Assembly (NCBI GenBank): GCA_905182525.1
Contig: CAJJBV010000005.1
Location: 62,001-126,000, forward strand
Origin: Cryomorphaceae bacterium
GTDB taxonomy: Bacteria > Bacteroidota > Bacteroidia > Flavobacteriales_D > Parvicellaceae
Length of the DNA: 64,000 nt
Direction: 5' to 3'
Shown here in pieces: positions 39,351-49,552 of the stretch (its first letter is position 1; each line of letters starts with the position of its first letter). The notes under the pieces were generated by a model that was not told where the DNA came from, did not search any database, and was given only the letters and a program-made list of their open reading frames with translations. Both the position numbers and the translations under genes were made by a program.

Positions 39351-39351
39351 C

Positions 39352-39825
39352 TCACTCATGGTGATACTTTTCACCTTTAAGAATAGTGTGTGATCGATAT
39401 AATTGTTCTTTAAAAAACAATCTTATCATTTGATGGGAAAATGTCATTTTAGATAAACTAAGCTTTGAATTTGATCTTTTGTAAACTTGGTCACTAAACC
39501 CAAAAGCACCACCCACTACAAAAACCAACTCTTTATTTGACGATAATATTTTTTTATTAATAAAATTTGAAAACTCAATGGAGGAAAAAGAACTTCCATT
39601 TTCGTCTAATAAAATCACCTCAGCACTATTATTGATAGCTGACAAGATGCTAACTCCTTCTTTATTTTTTAACTCCAGGATAGATAGTTTGCCACTATTT
39701 TTAACATCAGGAATTATAAATTCTGTAAACTTGCAGTAGTGTTTGAGCCTCTCAGAGTATACTTTTTCTCCCTCTACAAGAAATTTAGATTTAGTTTTTC
39801 CTACAACAATCAGTTTAATTTTCAT
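39352..39825 (-). CDS. rlmH: 23S rRNA (pseudouridine1915-N3)-methyltransferase
   Basis: 157 residues, exactly the family size. VVGKTKSKFLVEGEKVYSER starts the SPOUT fold, VILLDENGSSFSS and FVVGGAFGFSD form the trefoil-knot SAM site, and SLSKMTFSHQMIRLFF with EQLYRSHTILKGEKYHHE is the diagnostic C-terminus. It methylates pseudouridine 1915 in helix 69 of the ribosome. Convergent with the glycosyltransferase gene with a 1-bp gap. Confidence 0.96.
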   Translation of the reverse strand: MKIKLIVVGKTKSKFLVEGEKVYSERLKHYCKFTEFIIPDVKNSGKLSILELKNKEGVSILSAINNSAEVILLDENGSSFSSIEFSNFINKKILSSNKELVFVVGGAFGFSDQVYKRSNSKLSLSKMTFSHQMIRLFFKEQLYRSHTILKGEKYHHE

Positions 39826-39905
39826 AAATTAAATCTAGCAATTATAAAAAGAAACCTAAAATATTCAAGATCTCTAATTTTTAGATAATTAATATTCAAT
39901 CTTAA

Positions 39906-40556
39906 ATGAAAAAACTAAAAGCATTGGTAATAGGAGCTACAGGGGCCACAGGACGAGAATTAGTTAACTTATTAATTAATGATGAGGATTTTGACCAAGT
40001 TTCTATTTTTGTTAGAAAAGCTCCGGAATTAGAGCACGAAAAATTAAAAATTCATACAATTGATTTTAATGAAATTAAAAGGCACAAAGATTTAATTAAA
40101 GGAGATATTTTATTTTCAGCACTAGGGACCACTAAAAAAGAGGCAGGAGGGAAGCAAAGGCAGTATATAATCGATTATACTTATCAATATGAATTTGCTA
40201 AAATCGCCGCTGAAAATGGAGTTGATCAATTGTCTTTAGTTTCATCAATTGGTGCAAATCCTAAATCATTTATGTTTTATCCTAAAATGAAAGGAGAGCT
40301 AGAATCAGATGTGAAAAAGTTAAAATTTAAAAAAATTGATATCTTTCAACCCCCCATATTAATTAGGCAACCTGAAATTATTAGAAAAGGAGAGAAAAAA
40401 GCAATTTCCATAATTCAAAAACTTAATAAACTGGGTATTCTTAAGTCTCAGCAGCCATTAATGGTGTCAAACTTAGCAGAAAGAATGGTGAAAACCGCAA
40501 AAACTAATTCAAAAGAAAAAGTAAATACATATTTACCCAAAGAATTATTTAACTAA
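39906..40556 (+). CDS. NAD(P)-binding Rossmann protein (atypical SDR, NmrA/HTATIP2-like)
   Basis: 216 residues. ALVIGATGATGRELVNLL is a GxxGxxG dinucleotide motif at the N-terminus; SALGTTKKEAGGKQ, SLVSSIGANPKSFMFYPKMKGELE and FQPPILI follow, as in small atypical SDR proteins related to HTATIP2/YbjT. The Tyr-x-x-x-Lys pair of SDRs is present as YPKMK. Substrate unknown. It stands between minus-strand genes and looks monocistronic. Confidence 0.83.
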   Translation: MKKLKALVIGATGATGRELVNLLINDEDFDQVSIFVRKAPELEHEKLKIHTIDFNEIKRHKDLIKGDILFSALGTTKKEAGGKQRQYIIDYTYQYEFAKIAAENGVDQLSLVSSIGANPKSFMFYPKMKGELESDVKKLKFKKIDIFQPPILIRQPEIIRKGEKKAISIIQKLNKLGILKSQQPLMVSNLAERMVKTAKTNSKEKVNTYLPKELFN

Positions 40557-40602
40557 TAATAGTTTTTAGAAAAAGTAATTAATTTATAATTTGTAAGAAA
40601 CC

Positions 40603-41502
40603 TTATCCCCATAATTTTTTGGGGTATACACCTTTTGCAATATGTTCATTTAATGTATTTATAGCCATTTCTTTATCTTCTTTATAAGTTACGCCAAACC
40701 AACTATCATTAGTTGGAATAACTGAAAAAGCTATTTCTTTAGATTTAATTTTGCTAGATACAATATCCGGAATATAATACTCTGCAGTAGGATTATTGGG
40801 GTTTTCTTTCATGAAATTATAAAGTCCTTTTTCTATCGCTTCAAAAACAGAAGGGTGAAATCCCCAATAATTCATGGAAACAAATGATTCAGGATCTACT
40901 TCACCAGTCTTGTTAGGCTCTCCTAAATTATACTTTACTATACCATTTTGCATGGCTAATTTTTCTCTTTCACTAACTTCGATAAGATTATTTTTCGAAT
41001 CAACTTTACAAACTCCACGATTTACTGTACCATGCTCAGAAAGTGTATTTTTAAGAATATAACCTATCATGCACATTTTAGAAGGACTGCATTTATTAAT
41101 TAGAAAATCAGCCATAATTTTGTAAGAATTAGCACCATAGTAGTCATCAGCGTTTATTACAGCAAAAGGTTCGTTAATAACATTCTTAGCCACTAAAACA
41201 GCATGAGTTGTTCCCCAAGGCTTGGTTCTTTCTATTAATTTTAATCCATCAACATTAACGTTTACCGGCTGATAAACATATTCTATTTCAATTCTTGTTT
41301 TAAAGGAGTCAAATATATCTCTGAAAGCAGCATCAAACTCTTCTCTGATCACAAAAACTATTTTTCCAAATCCAGCTTTTATAGCATCGTAAATGGAGTA
41401 TTCTATTATGGGCTCTTTATTGGGGCCTATTCCATCAATTTGTTTTAGACCACCGTATCTACTGCCCATTCCAGCAGCAAGGATCAAGAGTGTTGGCTTC
41501 AT
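40603..41502 (-). CDS. Nucleotidyltransferase (sugar-nucleotide pyrophosphorylase-like)
   Basis: 299 residues. LLILAAGMGSRYGGLKQI is the nucleotide-binding signature of NTP_transferase enzymes, although with Met-Gly-Ser-Arg-Tyr-Gly in place of the usual GxGTRL; INADDYYG later holds the metal-binding Asp pair. Proteins of this type activate sugar phosphates or related phosphates with NTP. The neighbouring surface-glycan genes suggest a role in sugar activation, but gapN lies immediately upstream and may share the transcript (21 bp gap). Confidence 0.85.
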   Translation of the reverse strand: MKPTLLILAAGMGSRYGGLKQIDGIGPNKEPIIEYSIYDAIKAGFGKIVFVIREEFDAAFRDIFDSFKTRIEIEYVYQPVNVNVDGLKLIERTKPWGTTHAVLVAKNVINEPFAVINADDYYGANSYKIMADFLINKCSPSKMCMIGYILKNTLSEHGTVNRGVCKVDSKNNLIEVSEREKLAMQNGIVKYNLGEPNKTGEVDPESFVSMNYWGFHPSVFEAIEKGLYNFMKENPNNPTAEYYIPDIVSSKIKSKEIAFSVIPTNDSWFGVTYKEDKEMAINTLNEHIAKGVYPKKLWG

Positions 41503-41523
41503 TTGTTTTATTTAGCCTTAAAA

Positions 41524-43110
41524 TTATAATAAATATTCGGTGTTAATGAAATTAGAGTGCTCTGAATTTAAAAGTTTTTGAAGAATTTTATTGTTGTAAT
41601 CATTATCTTTTGAAGCAACTAAAGTTCTTATAGAGAAAGATCTTAACGCATCAAAAACACTTAATGTACCTACTGCAGAGTTTTTTCTTCCTGTAAAAGG
41701 GTACACATCTGGTCCCCTTTGGCACGCACTATTTAAATTAACTCGACAAACTAGGTTTGCTAAAGTATCAATTAATGGCCCTAGCTGCTTAACACTTTCT
41801 CCAAATAAACTTACTTGCTGCCCATAGTCTGAATTGGCCATAGCGTTCAAGGGTTCATCAATATCTTTAAAAGAAACTATTGGAATAACAGGTCCAAATT
41901 GTTCTTCGTGAAATAGATTCATATCTTCATTGACGGGGTACATTACCGCAGGGAAACAATAGTTTGTAGACATTTCTCCACCTTTTTTATTCATTACTTT
42001 TGCACCTTTTGAAATTGCGTCTTGTATAAGATCTTGAATATATTTAGGCTTCTGAGTTTCTGGTAAAGGGGTTAAAAACGAACCATCTTCCCAAGGTAAT
42101 CCAAATTTTAATTCATCAACGGCTTTGGTAAACTTTGAAATAAATTCGTCAACGATATTTTCATGAACAAACAATACTTTAAGCGCCGTACACCTTTGTC
42201 CGTTATAAGAAAGAGTACCCGAAACACATTCTTTAATCGTAAGGGCCATATCTGCATCAGGAAGAACTATTCCTGGGTTTTTAGCCTCTAGCCCAAGAAT
42301 TAATCTTAATCTATTTTTATATGGGTGCTGGTCTTGTAGCGCTACAGCCGAAGAACTATGACCAATCAAAGCAAGAACATCAACTTTTCCAGTTTTCATT
42401 ATTGGGGAGGCTATTTTTCTTCCTCTTCCAAATAAAACATTTACAACTCCTGGCGGAAACGCTTCTTTGAAAGCTTCTAAAAGGGGGGTAATTAACAGAA
42501 CTCCCAATTTAGCAGGTTTAAATACAGCTGTATTTCCCATTATTAATGCAGGTATAAGTAGAGAAAAAGTTTCATTTAATGGGTAATTGTAAGGGCCTAA
42601 ACAAAGAACAACACCCAATGGGCCTCTTCTAATATGAGCACGTATATTTCCCTCAGTATCAAATTTTGCACTTTTTCTATCTAACTTTTTGTACGCTTCA
42701 ATAGTATCATAAATATATTCCACAGTTCTGTCAAATTCTTTAGTAGCATCAGAAGTATTCTTTCCAATTTCCCACATTAAAAGCTCAATTATTACAGCTC
42801 TTTTGGTAGCCATAATTTTCACAAAGGTCTCCATGCAAGCAATCCTCTCTTTTACCTTCATTGTTGGCCACAGCCCCTTACCCCTAGAAAATGAATTTAC
42901 TGCAGCGTCTAGAGCTTTTAATGAAACTTCTTCGTCCAAATCTGGCACAGTTCCAATTAATGTTGGAGCCTCTTCTCCATTTGCGCCTTTAGAAAGAAAA
43001 ATATTTGAATACACATCAGCAGACGGGCCATTCCAAGTAGTAATTTTTCCATCAACTAAATACTGATTACACTGTATATTAGGTACTTTGATTTTTTCTG
43101 TTACTTTCAT
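41524..43110 (-). CDS. gapN: NADP-dependent glyceraldehyde-3-phosphate dehydrogenase (non-phosphorylating), aldehyde dehydrogenase family
   Basis: 528 residues, a little longer than plant and streptococcal GapN (about 480-500). [20 protein letters not shown] is the cofactor-binding segment, [16 protein letters not shown] holds the general-base Glu, and [11 protein letters not shown] the catalytic Cys. [15 protein letters not shown] is the conserved ALDH motif near the C-terminus, and [20 protein letters not shown] is typical of GapN. It oxidises glyceraldehyde 3-phosphate directly to 3-phosphoglycerate, making NADPH. Cytosolic. Start by ATG at 43110, with no closer alternative. Confidence 0.9.
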   Translation of the reverse strand: MKVTEKIKVPNIQCNQYLVDGKITTWNGPSADVYSNIFLSKGANGEEAPTLIGTVPDLDEEVSLKALDAAVNSFSRGKGLWPTMKVKERIACMETFVKIMATKRAVIIELLMWEIGKNTSDATKEFDRTVEYIYDTIEAYKKLDRKSAKFDTEGNIRAHIRRGPLGVVLCLGPYNYPLNETFSLLIPALIMGNTAVFKPAKLGVLLITPLLEAFKEAFPPGVVNVLFGRGRKIASPIMKTGKVDVLALIGHSSSAVALQDQHPYKNRLRLILGLEAKNPGIVLPDADMALTIKECVSGTLSYNGQRCTALKVLFVHENIVDEFISKFTKAVDELKFGLPWEDGSFLTPLPETQKPKYIQDLIQDAISKGAKVMNKKGGEMSTNYCFPAVMYPVNEDMNLFHEEQFGPVIPIVSFKDIDEPLNAMANSDYGQQVSLFGESVKQLGPLIDTLANLVCRVNLNSACQRGPDVYPFTGRKNSAVGTLSVFDALRSFSIRTLVASKDNDYNNKILQKLLNSEHSNFINTEYLL

Positions 43111-43272
43111 TAAGGATATTTTTGTTTAACAAATAAACAAAAAATATAAACAAAAAAACAATTATTTATGAATTTCAATTAATTAATATCATCCTATTTA
43201 AATTATTAAGCGGATTAAATCATCAAATAAAATACGAGATTAATTTTAATTACTAGTTTTAATGCAACAACA

Positions 43273-46200
43273 ATGCTCATACAAATGAAAGTAAACGCAA
43301 TTATTATAATTCTAAGTCTATTTTTTTTAAAAATAACAGCTCAAAATCCCGGAGATACTACTATAATTGAAACCTTAGACTTTAATGATATTACCAAACG
43401 AAGAGGGTGGTATATTTTCCCTTCCGACACTAACAAATACCATAAAGTTTTAATGTATTATACCTTAAAATGTGATAATGCCACTACCCAAGACAACTAT
43501 CCCTGCGGAGAGTGGGATTACACTACTTATACAAGGCTTTACAACCATCAAAATGTAAATAGCCCGTATTACTATTATCGAAATTCAACACCAGAAATTA
43601 TTCAATATAACAATAGCCCTAAGTTCGATATTCAACAAAACTTATCTTATAATTTATTGCATGATTCTACAATCGTTGAAAACAGCTTTGATATTGGTTC
43701 TGGAACATTAAATACCACAGAGCTTTTTAACACAGTTAATAAATCTGAAAAAGTACAATACTTAATTACTGCTACAGAACTTCAAAATCAGGGTTTAATA
43801 GCTGGGGATATTTCAAAACTATCCCTTGACATTCAAAACCAAGGAGAAATCCTAAAAAGCGTAATTATCAAAATGAAATTAACTACATTATCAGAGTTAA
43901 CAGACTCTACTTTTGAGTATGACAATTTCACTTTAGTTTATAATAATTCGTTAGCTCAACAACCCTTAGGGATTACAACATATAACTTTTTACAGCCTTT
44001 TTCGTGGGACGGAACAAGTAATATTGTTTTAGACTTTATTTTTTCATCTAACTCAGGAAACACCAATTATACTATTGCTTCAGACAATTTAGCTAGTAAT
44101 ATTGGCATTATTCAACCATTTAACGGCCACTTAGACTTTAAGGATGATGATATTGTAGATATTCCTTCTTCAGTTTTTTCAGAAATAGATAGCGCAATAA
44201 CCATTTCGTTCTGGTCTTTCGGAGATGAGAATTTAATGCCTTTTAATTCCTATATTTTTGAAGGAAGAGACACCAACGGATACCGTGTAGTTAACTGCCA
44301 TCTTCCTTGGAGTAACAGTAGAGTGTATTGGGATGCTGGTAATAATGCAACAAACTCTTACGACAGAATTAATGAAATAGCAAGTTTAAGCGATTTTTCT
44401 GGAAAGTGGAATCACTGGGCATTTACAAAGGATATAGGCAGTGGAGAAATGAAAGCTTTTTTAAATGGGAGTCTATTTATGAGCGGAAACTCTAAGACAA
44501 AGTCAATGGCAGGAATTAAGAAGTTTAGAATAGGTGGAAATGCGGCAGCTAACTTTAACGGTGTTTATGATGGGAAAATAGATGAATTTAGAGTATGGAA
44601 CAAAGCACTGGATTCCAACACTATTAAGTTATGGATGAACAAAACAGTTGATAATAATCATCCATTTTATAATCACCTGCAAGCCGCTTATAATTTTGAC
44701 GAAGATAATGGAGTTCTTGCCCATGATTATAGCAACAACTTAAGGCACGGAACATTATTAGGACTCCCTAAATGGGAAAACTCCGACTTATCACTTCGTG
44801 ACTTTAACCTTTTAACAACTACTAATCGACCAAAATTCACTTTTTATAAGGGCACATATATTAGCAGCTTAGACTCGGCAATAGTCCTAGACACTTCTTA
44901 TTACCCACCTATTTCTATTATAAAAACAATACCCTATATTAATCTTAATGTTAGTGGAATTTCAAAAAATATTATTGATACTATCTATGGATTTGAAAGC
45001 GGATGGGGCTATACTTACAACCATTTGGGACTAAAAATAGATTCTTTAGATTTTGGAGTTAACCAACAAATAAATAACCCATATAAGCAAGATATTCATC
45101 AAATTCAAAATTACGTTACACCATATGGCATAGGGCTAAGTTTAGGTCAATCTGGGTTTAGGTGGGTTTATGATGTTACAGATTATTTACCATTATTTAA
45201 CGATACCATAGAAATTTCCGCAGGCAACCAACAAGAGTTAATAGATTTAAAATTTTTATTTATTCACGGAACACCATCAAGAGAGGTAATAGATTTTAAA
45301 ACCATTTGGAGAGGAGATTATAGTCATGGAAATATAGCCAACGATATTTCATTACCCTGCTGTAAATATTCCTTTAAACCCAATCGCTAGTAGTTTTAAG
45401 GCCAAAACAAGGACAACAGGCCATTCATTTGGAGGATTTCAAAATTGTGCTGAGTTTTGTCCAAAGCTTCACCATTTAAAAGTAAACGGAGTTAAGCATT
45501 TTGAGTGGCTCAACTGGAAAGAATGTTCGGATAACCCTGTAATTGCTCAGGGAGGGACATGGCTCTATGATAGAGCAGGTTGGTGCCCAGGAACTTTTGG
45601 AACTACTTATGATCATGAAATTACTCCATTCATTGGTTCTGGCGATACATCTGTAAACATTGACTATGGAATGGAAATTACAACGGCGGGAATGGAAGGA
45701 AATTATCGAACTACTGTTCAGTTAGTATCTTACGGAGATCATAATTTTCAAAATGATGCAGGAATAACAGATGTATTGGCACCTAATAAATGGGAATTTC
45801 ACAATAGGATAAACCCTATATGTGACCAACCAAAAATACTATTAAAAAATTATGGTGAGCAGGATTTATTAAGTGTAGAATTAGATTATTGGATTTGTGG
45901 TGGGGTTCACGAAACCTTTACTTGGAATGGACAATTAGAGTTTGAACAAGAACTTGAAATTGAATTGCCTATTGCAAGCCAATCTTTTTGGGACCATGCC
46001 CAATTTTGTAAGGATTTTCACGTGAAAATTATGCGAACAAATGGAACAAATGATGAATATCCAGAAAATAACCACTACCAAACAACTTTTGAAACACCCC
46101 CAGTTTACCCTGAAAACTTAGTACTTTGGACAAGGACTAATGCAGTAGGAAGCGATACTAAACTATTTGTAAAAGATGTAAATGGAAATATTATTTTTTC

Positions 46201-46699
46201 TAACACAAATTTTCAAAATAATACTCTGAAAAGAGATACTATTAATTTAATTCCAGGTTGCTATCATATTGAATTACAAGATATTGGAGAAAATGGGCTA
46301 AACTTTTTTGCGAATAGTGATGGGGCTGGATATTTTCAAATAAGAAAACCCACAGGATCACCCTTAATTGCATTTGAGTCGGATTTTGGGAAAAATATTA
46401 TTCACTATTTTACAGTAGGATATGGCCTGTCTATTGATGAAATAAATAACAATTTTGACTTTAATTGTTCACCAAATCCAGCTAAAAACATTTTGAATAT
46501 TCGCACTAATGGATTTGTTGATAAGGTAAATATCGAAATCTTTGATGGGTTCGGAAAGATAGTTCACAAAGAAATAATTAACTTCTCAAATTTTACAAAT
46601 AGTAGTTCAATTAATCTTTCAACATTTGAAAATGGGATGTACTTTATTAAAATATTTGATGCATTTCACACAAAAACTAAGCAATTTGTACATATCTAA
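43273..46699 (+). CDS. Secreted PNGase F-like protein with LamG domain and T9SS sorting tail (one frame break)
   Basis: About 1141 residues once corrected; start at ATG 43273 or 43285, followed by a signal peptide (IIIILSLFFLKITAQ). Then the LKCDNATTQDNYPCGEWDY region, a LamG domain at about residues 285-456 (SAITISFWSFGDEN ... NHWAFTKDIGSGEMKAF), and a PNGase-F-C-like domain (RGDYSHGNIANDI, TTGHSFGGFQNCAEFCPK, GGTWLYDRAGWCPG). The end carries a T9SS type A tail (CSPNPAKNILNIRTNG ... ENGMYFIKIF). At 45355-45362 an extra base breaks the frame; omitting it gives LPAVNIPLNPIASS. PNGase F removes N-linked glycans; whether this protein is active is not shown. Confidence 0.88.
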
Positions 46700-46728
46700 T
46701 TTAATTTATAACTTATAGCAATTATATT

Positions 46729-47490
46729 TTGAAAATAACATTTGTAAAATACATTATTGTTCTTTTGATTTTCACTTCCTGTACAAATCAAAAGATTGTT
46801 TCTAATCATTGGTCAAAATATGCCTATTCAAACTCTAGTTCAATTTCGTTAAGTGCTTCAAGAAATACAGTTTTTGAAGAACCAAAATTAAAACTAACAA
46901 AACCCTTATTATCTTCCCAAGACAGCGTAAAAATACTAACAAAGTCAGGAACGACCTACGAAGGAAGAATAACAAAATCAGATTTCAATGGATATTATAT
47001 AAACATTAATAATAACAACGAAATATACGTTTCTAATAACGAGATAAAAGAAATTACTTTTTTAAACACCAACAAAACAGCACTATCTAAAACCAGTTCA
47101 AATTCAGTAATAGATTCCGCGAACAAAAGGTCTAATATAATCCTAACAACCAAAAATGAGTCCCAAATAAATAATGAAAATATATGGGACAGGACAAATA
47201 GTGACTTTATAAATAAGTCACCCCCTAAACAGGTTAAATCTAGCAGTTACAAAAAAAAAATGGCGCCGTTTAGTATTTTGAGCTTTGTTTCTACAGTCTT
47301 GGGGTTTTTTACAGGATTTACATTTTTACTTGGTCTAATATTTGGCGCAATAAGCTTATCTAAAATTAAAAAAAACCCAGAAAAATATAAAGGGAGAGGC
47401 TTGGCAAGATTTAGTTTCATCTTTAGTTTAGTTATGATCTTAACTGCTTTATTAGTAATAATTTTATTTCTGAGTCTTTTTTTTATTTGA
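46729..47490 (+). CDS. Lipoprotein with C-terminal DUF4190-like membrane domain
   Basis: 253 residues from a TTG start. IIVLLIFTSCTNQ is a lipobox (Cys18). Residues about 58-105 (KILTKSGTTYEGRITKSDFNGYYI) look like a small SH3/KOW-type beta barrel. A Ser/Asn-rich linker leads to two C-terminal membrane helices (about 178-210 and 225-253) around KIKKNPEKYKGRGLARFS, the DUF4190 pattern. Function unknown. Its last 27 bp overlap the convergent HAD gene. Confidence 0.7.
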   Translation: MKITFVKYIIVLLIFTSCTNQKIVSNHWSKYAYSNSSSISLSASRNTVFEEPKLKLTKPLLSSQDSVKILTKSGTTYEGRITKSDFNGYYININNNNEIYVSNNEIKEITFLNTNKTALSKTSSNSVIDSANKRSNIILTTKNESQINNENIWDRTNSDFINKSPPKQVKSSSYKKKMAPFSILSFVSTVLGFFTGFTFLLGLIFGAISLSKIKKNPEKYKGRGLARFSFIFSLVMILTALLVIILFLSLFFI

Positions 47491-47781
47491 AAAAAAACTT
47501 TCATCACTAAGCCCTTTATCATCTATAAATAAGTCTGCTCCAAACTTAACCCCTGTTCGTAAAGTGTGAAATTTAACTCCCCAAGATTTTAGCTGGTCCA
47601 TAGTGAAGAAAAAATAATTTTTACCACTCACACAACCTCTTGCCGTATCAATTATAATAGTATGGCCATCATCATAAAGTTTATTTACAATCTGAATTCT
47701 ATCTTTTTTAGGGCTAGATTCAGAATAATTATTTCCTTCAGTATTACACAAAGTTCCGTCTAAGTCAAAACAATAAATCAT
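47464..47781 (-). CDS. Small HAD-fold phosphatase-like protein
   Basis: 105 residues. IYCFDLDGTLCNTEG is HAD motif I with the nucleophile Asp; IIIDTARG is motif II (Thr); LFIDDKGL near the end supplies motif IV Asp residues. The short length without a cap domain is typical of the capsule-biosynthesis type HAD proteins. Substrate unknown; a sugar phosphate is plausible. Overlaps the lipoprotein gene convergently by 27 bp. Confidence 0.82.
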   Translation of the reverse strand: MIYCFDLDGTLCNTEGNNYSESSPKKDRIQIVNKLYDDGHTIIIDTARGCVSGKNYFFFTMDQLKSWGVKFHTLRTGVKFGADLFIDDKGLSDESFFSNKKKTQK

Positions 47782-47815
47782 GATTTTATATTAATTTTAT
47801 TATAAATATAAAACT

Positions 47816-48013
47816 ATGAATTACAAGTGGTATGTTTTTTCTATTTTGGGATTAATATTTATTGGGTCTGGACTTTGTATATTTGGAGAGGCTCTAATTA
47901 GAAAACTAAACCAGGAGAACTATTTTTTAATTGGCACACTATCATTAGTAATTTTCAATTCAGGAATATGTTTTGTAGGAGAAGCAATTTTTATAAGAAG
48001 AAAAATGACTTGA
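47816..48013 (+). CDS. Small two-helix membrane protein, unknown
   Basis: 65 residues. Two hydrophobic segments (VFSILGLIFIGSGLCIFGEAL and LIGTLSLVIFNSGICFVGEAI) are joined by a short charged loop and end in basic residues. The two halves resemble each other (GSGLCIFGEA and NSGICFVGEA), so the protein may be an internal duplication. I do not recognise a family. The next gene starts 25 bp downstream. Confidence 0.6.
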   Translation: MNYKWYVFSILGLIFIGSGLCIFGEALIRKLNQENYFLIGTLSLVIFNSGICFVGEAIFIRRKMT

Positions 48014-48038
48014 TAACAGATATTATTACTTTAGCAAT

Positions 48039-48425
48039 ATGGATATATTAGATTTTGAAAACAGCACCTACAGTGTTAACTTAAGAAAGTTAACTAGAAA
48101 ATCAAGATTAGGGTTTGGCTATCGTGATATTAAGCACATTACCATTCAGGATATTCTAATAATGAATAAGCATAAGGAGCTTATAAAAATATATTTTGGA
48201 TTGAGTAAAATTAATTTTATAGATGAAATTTTAGACGAGCTTGGAATAAGTGAAGATATGCGAATTCCAAAACCGGGAAAAATTGTCGACTATGATGAAA
48301 GAGATATTGTCGTTGCTAAGGCGTTAAAGGTTGTTAAGGAAAGAAAAAAAGAAGAGGTGGCAGCATTTAGAAAAATGGCTCAAGAAATGAGGGAGCAAAA
48401 GAAAATAGAGGATGCTAAAAAGTAG
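48039..48425 (+). CDS. Hypothetical cytosolic protein with charged helical tail
   Basis: 128 residues, no signal peptide or membrane helix. The first 90 residues look globular (LGFGYRDIKHITIQDI); the last 40 are a Lys/Glu-rich helix (KVVKERKKEEVAAFRKMAQE). Codon use and composition match the neighbours. I recognise no domain. It ends 2 bp before the convergent endonuclease gene. Confidence 0.6.
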   Translation: MDILDFENSTYSVNLRKLTRKSRLGFGYRDIKHITIQDILIMNKHKELIKIYFGLSKINFIDEILDELGISEDMRIPKPGKIVDYDERDIVVAKALKVVKERKKEEVAAFRKMAQEMREQKKIEDAKK

Positions 48426-48427
48426 AG

Positions 48428-49495
48428 CTAATCAATGAAGACTTTAAATAAATAAAAATCATTCTTCATATTCACTTTAATCAAATAAATTCCAGAACTT
48501 AAATTTTTAGTTTCTATAGAAGTTTCTCTACTAATCAAATTTCTATGCCCATTTACATTTATTACTTCTATTGATACGAATTGGGTTAAGTCTAATTTCT
48601 CAACTTTTAACCCCAAACTACTATAATTTATTTTTGGATAAATCTTATTAAAGACACCATCTTCTGAGGAATTAACCGATGGCCATTTATCTTCTGCAAT
48701 TGGACCATCCCAGATTAAGGTTGCTAAATAAGGGTTGTCAATAAACGGGTTTCTATTGCCCTGTACATTAGAAATCTCATCATTTCTTAATTCCTCAAAC
48801 TCAGAAACCGGATCCGAAACATTCCATTCTAAAAAAATATCAGGCATATCACCATTTGGGCTATAAAGCTGTGTTCCAACACCAACATTTCCAGGCTCAC
48901 ATTGGTTTTGATATCTTACAAACATATACATTATAATTCTTGCAACATCTCCTCTCCATTCGTCTCCGGGGTACCAATTACCTTGATTATTTGAAGATGA
49001 ATTGCCACTACCATTATCAAATTTCTTATTGCTTCTGTTAGAATTAGTAGAGTAATCACATGCTCTTAAATTATGAACATCAGTACCTGCTGATGGAAAA
49101 TTAGTAGATAAATTTGGAGAAGCCAAAGACTTAGGATATACATGTTCTCTGTTCCATAATCCATAACATGGACCTGTGTGGCACGAAAGTGATTTATTTC
49201 TTGTTCTGTCATTTTCAACAGATGCATCATTGTCATTGTATCCATAAATCAATAAAACTTTTGAGCTGTTATTTGTAACAACATCAGAATTTTTTATTAA
49301 GTCCCAAGTGTCGACAGAAGCAGATGAAGTGTAGTTCAATTTATTTTGGTGGGTGGAAGAGATTAAATTTGATAATTGATTTTTTAGTAAATCTCCAGTT
49401 AGGTTAAAATTAATTGATTGGTAATAAGGGTGGACTTGACTTAAAGCAACGCTAACAGATATAAAAACAAAAATAATATTAAGTAGATACTTCAA
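48428..49495 (-). CDS. Secreted endonuclease I-family nuclease with T9SS sorting tail
   Basis: 355 residues. Signal peptide (LLNIIFVFISVSVALSQ), then the endonuclease I domain: WNREHVYPKSLASPN, FPSAGTDVHNLRACDY with the His/Asp/Asn active-site set, and NRSNKKFDNG. GDEWRGDVARIIMYMFVRY is another hallmark. The last 75 residues resemble a T9SS type A tail (KTKNLSSGIYLIKVNMKND). It should cut extracellular DNA or RNA, probably for nutrient uptake. A lone minus-strand gene; the next upstream gene on the strand begins almost 1 kb away. Confidence 0.92.
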   Translation of the reverse strand: MKYLLNIIFVFISVSVALSQVHPYYQSINFNLTGDLLKNQLSNLISSTHQNKLNYTSSASVDTWDLIKNSDVVTNNSSKVLLIYGYNDNDASVENDRTRNKSLSCHTGPCYGLWNREHVYPKSLASPNLSTNFPSAGTDVHNLRACDYSTNSNRSNKKFDNGSGNSSSNNQGNWYPGDEWRGDVARIIMYMFVRYQNQCEPGNVGVGTQLYSPNGDMPDIFLEWNVSDPVSEFEELRNDEISNVQGNRNPFIDNPYLATLIWDGPIAEDKWPSVNSSEDGVFNKIYPKINYSSLGLKVEKLDLTQFVSIEVINVNGHRNLISRETSIETKNLSSGIYLIKVNMKNDFYLFKVFID

Positions 49496-49552
49496 AATTT
49501 AATTTTCCTCAATATTACTAAATACTTTCTATGGACATGATCGTTTATATAT

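Noticed and set aside
46014-46029. Palindrome ATTTTCACGTGAAAAT, sharing the 12-bp core of parS
   Set aside because: All four outer bases differ from the consensus, and it lies inside the PNGase-like coding sequence in frame with conserved residues. It is probably a chance match.
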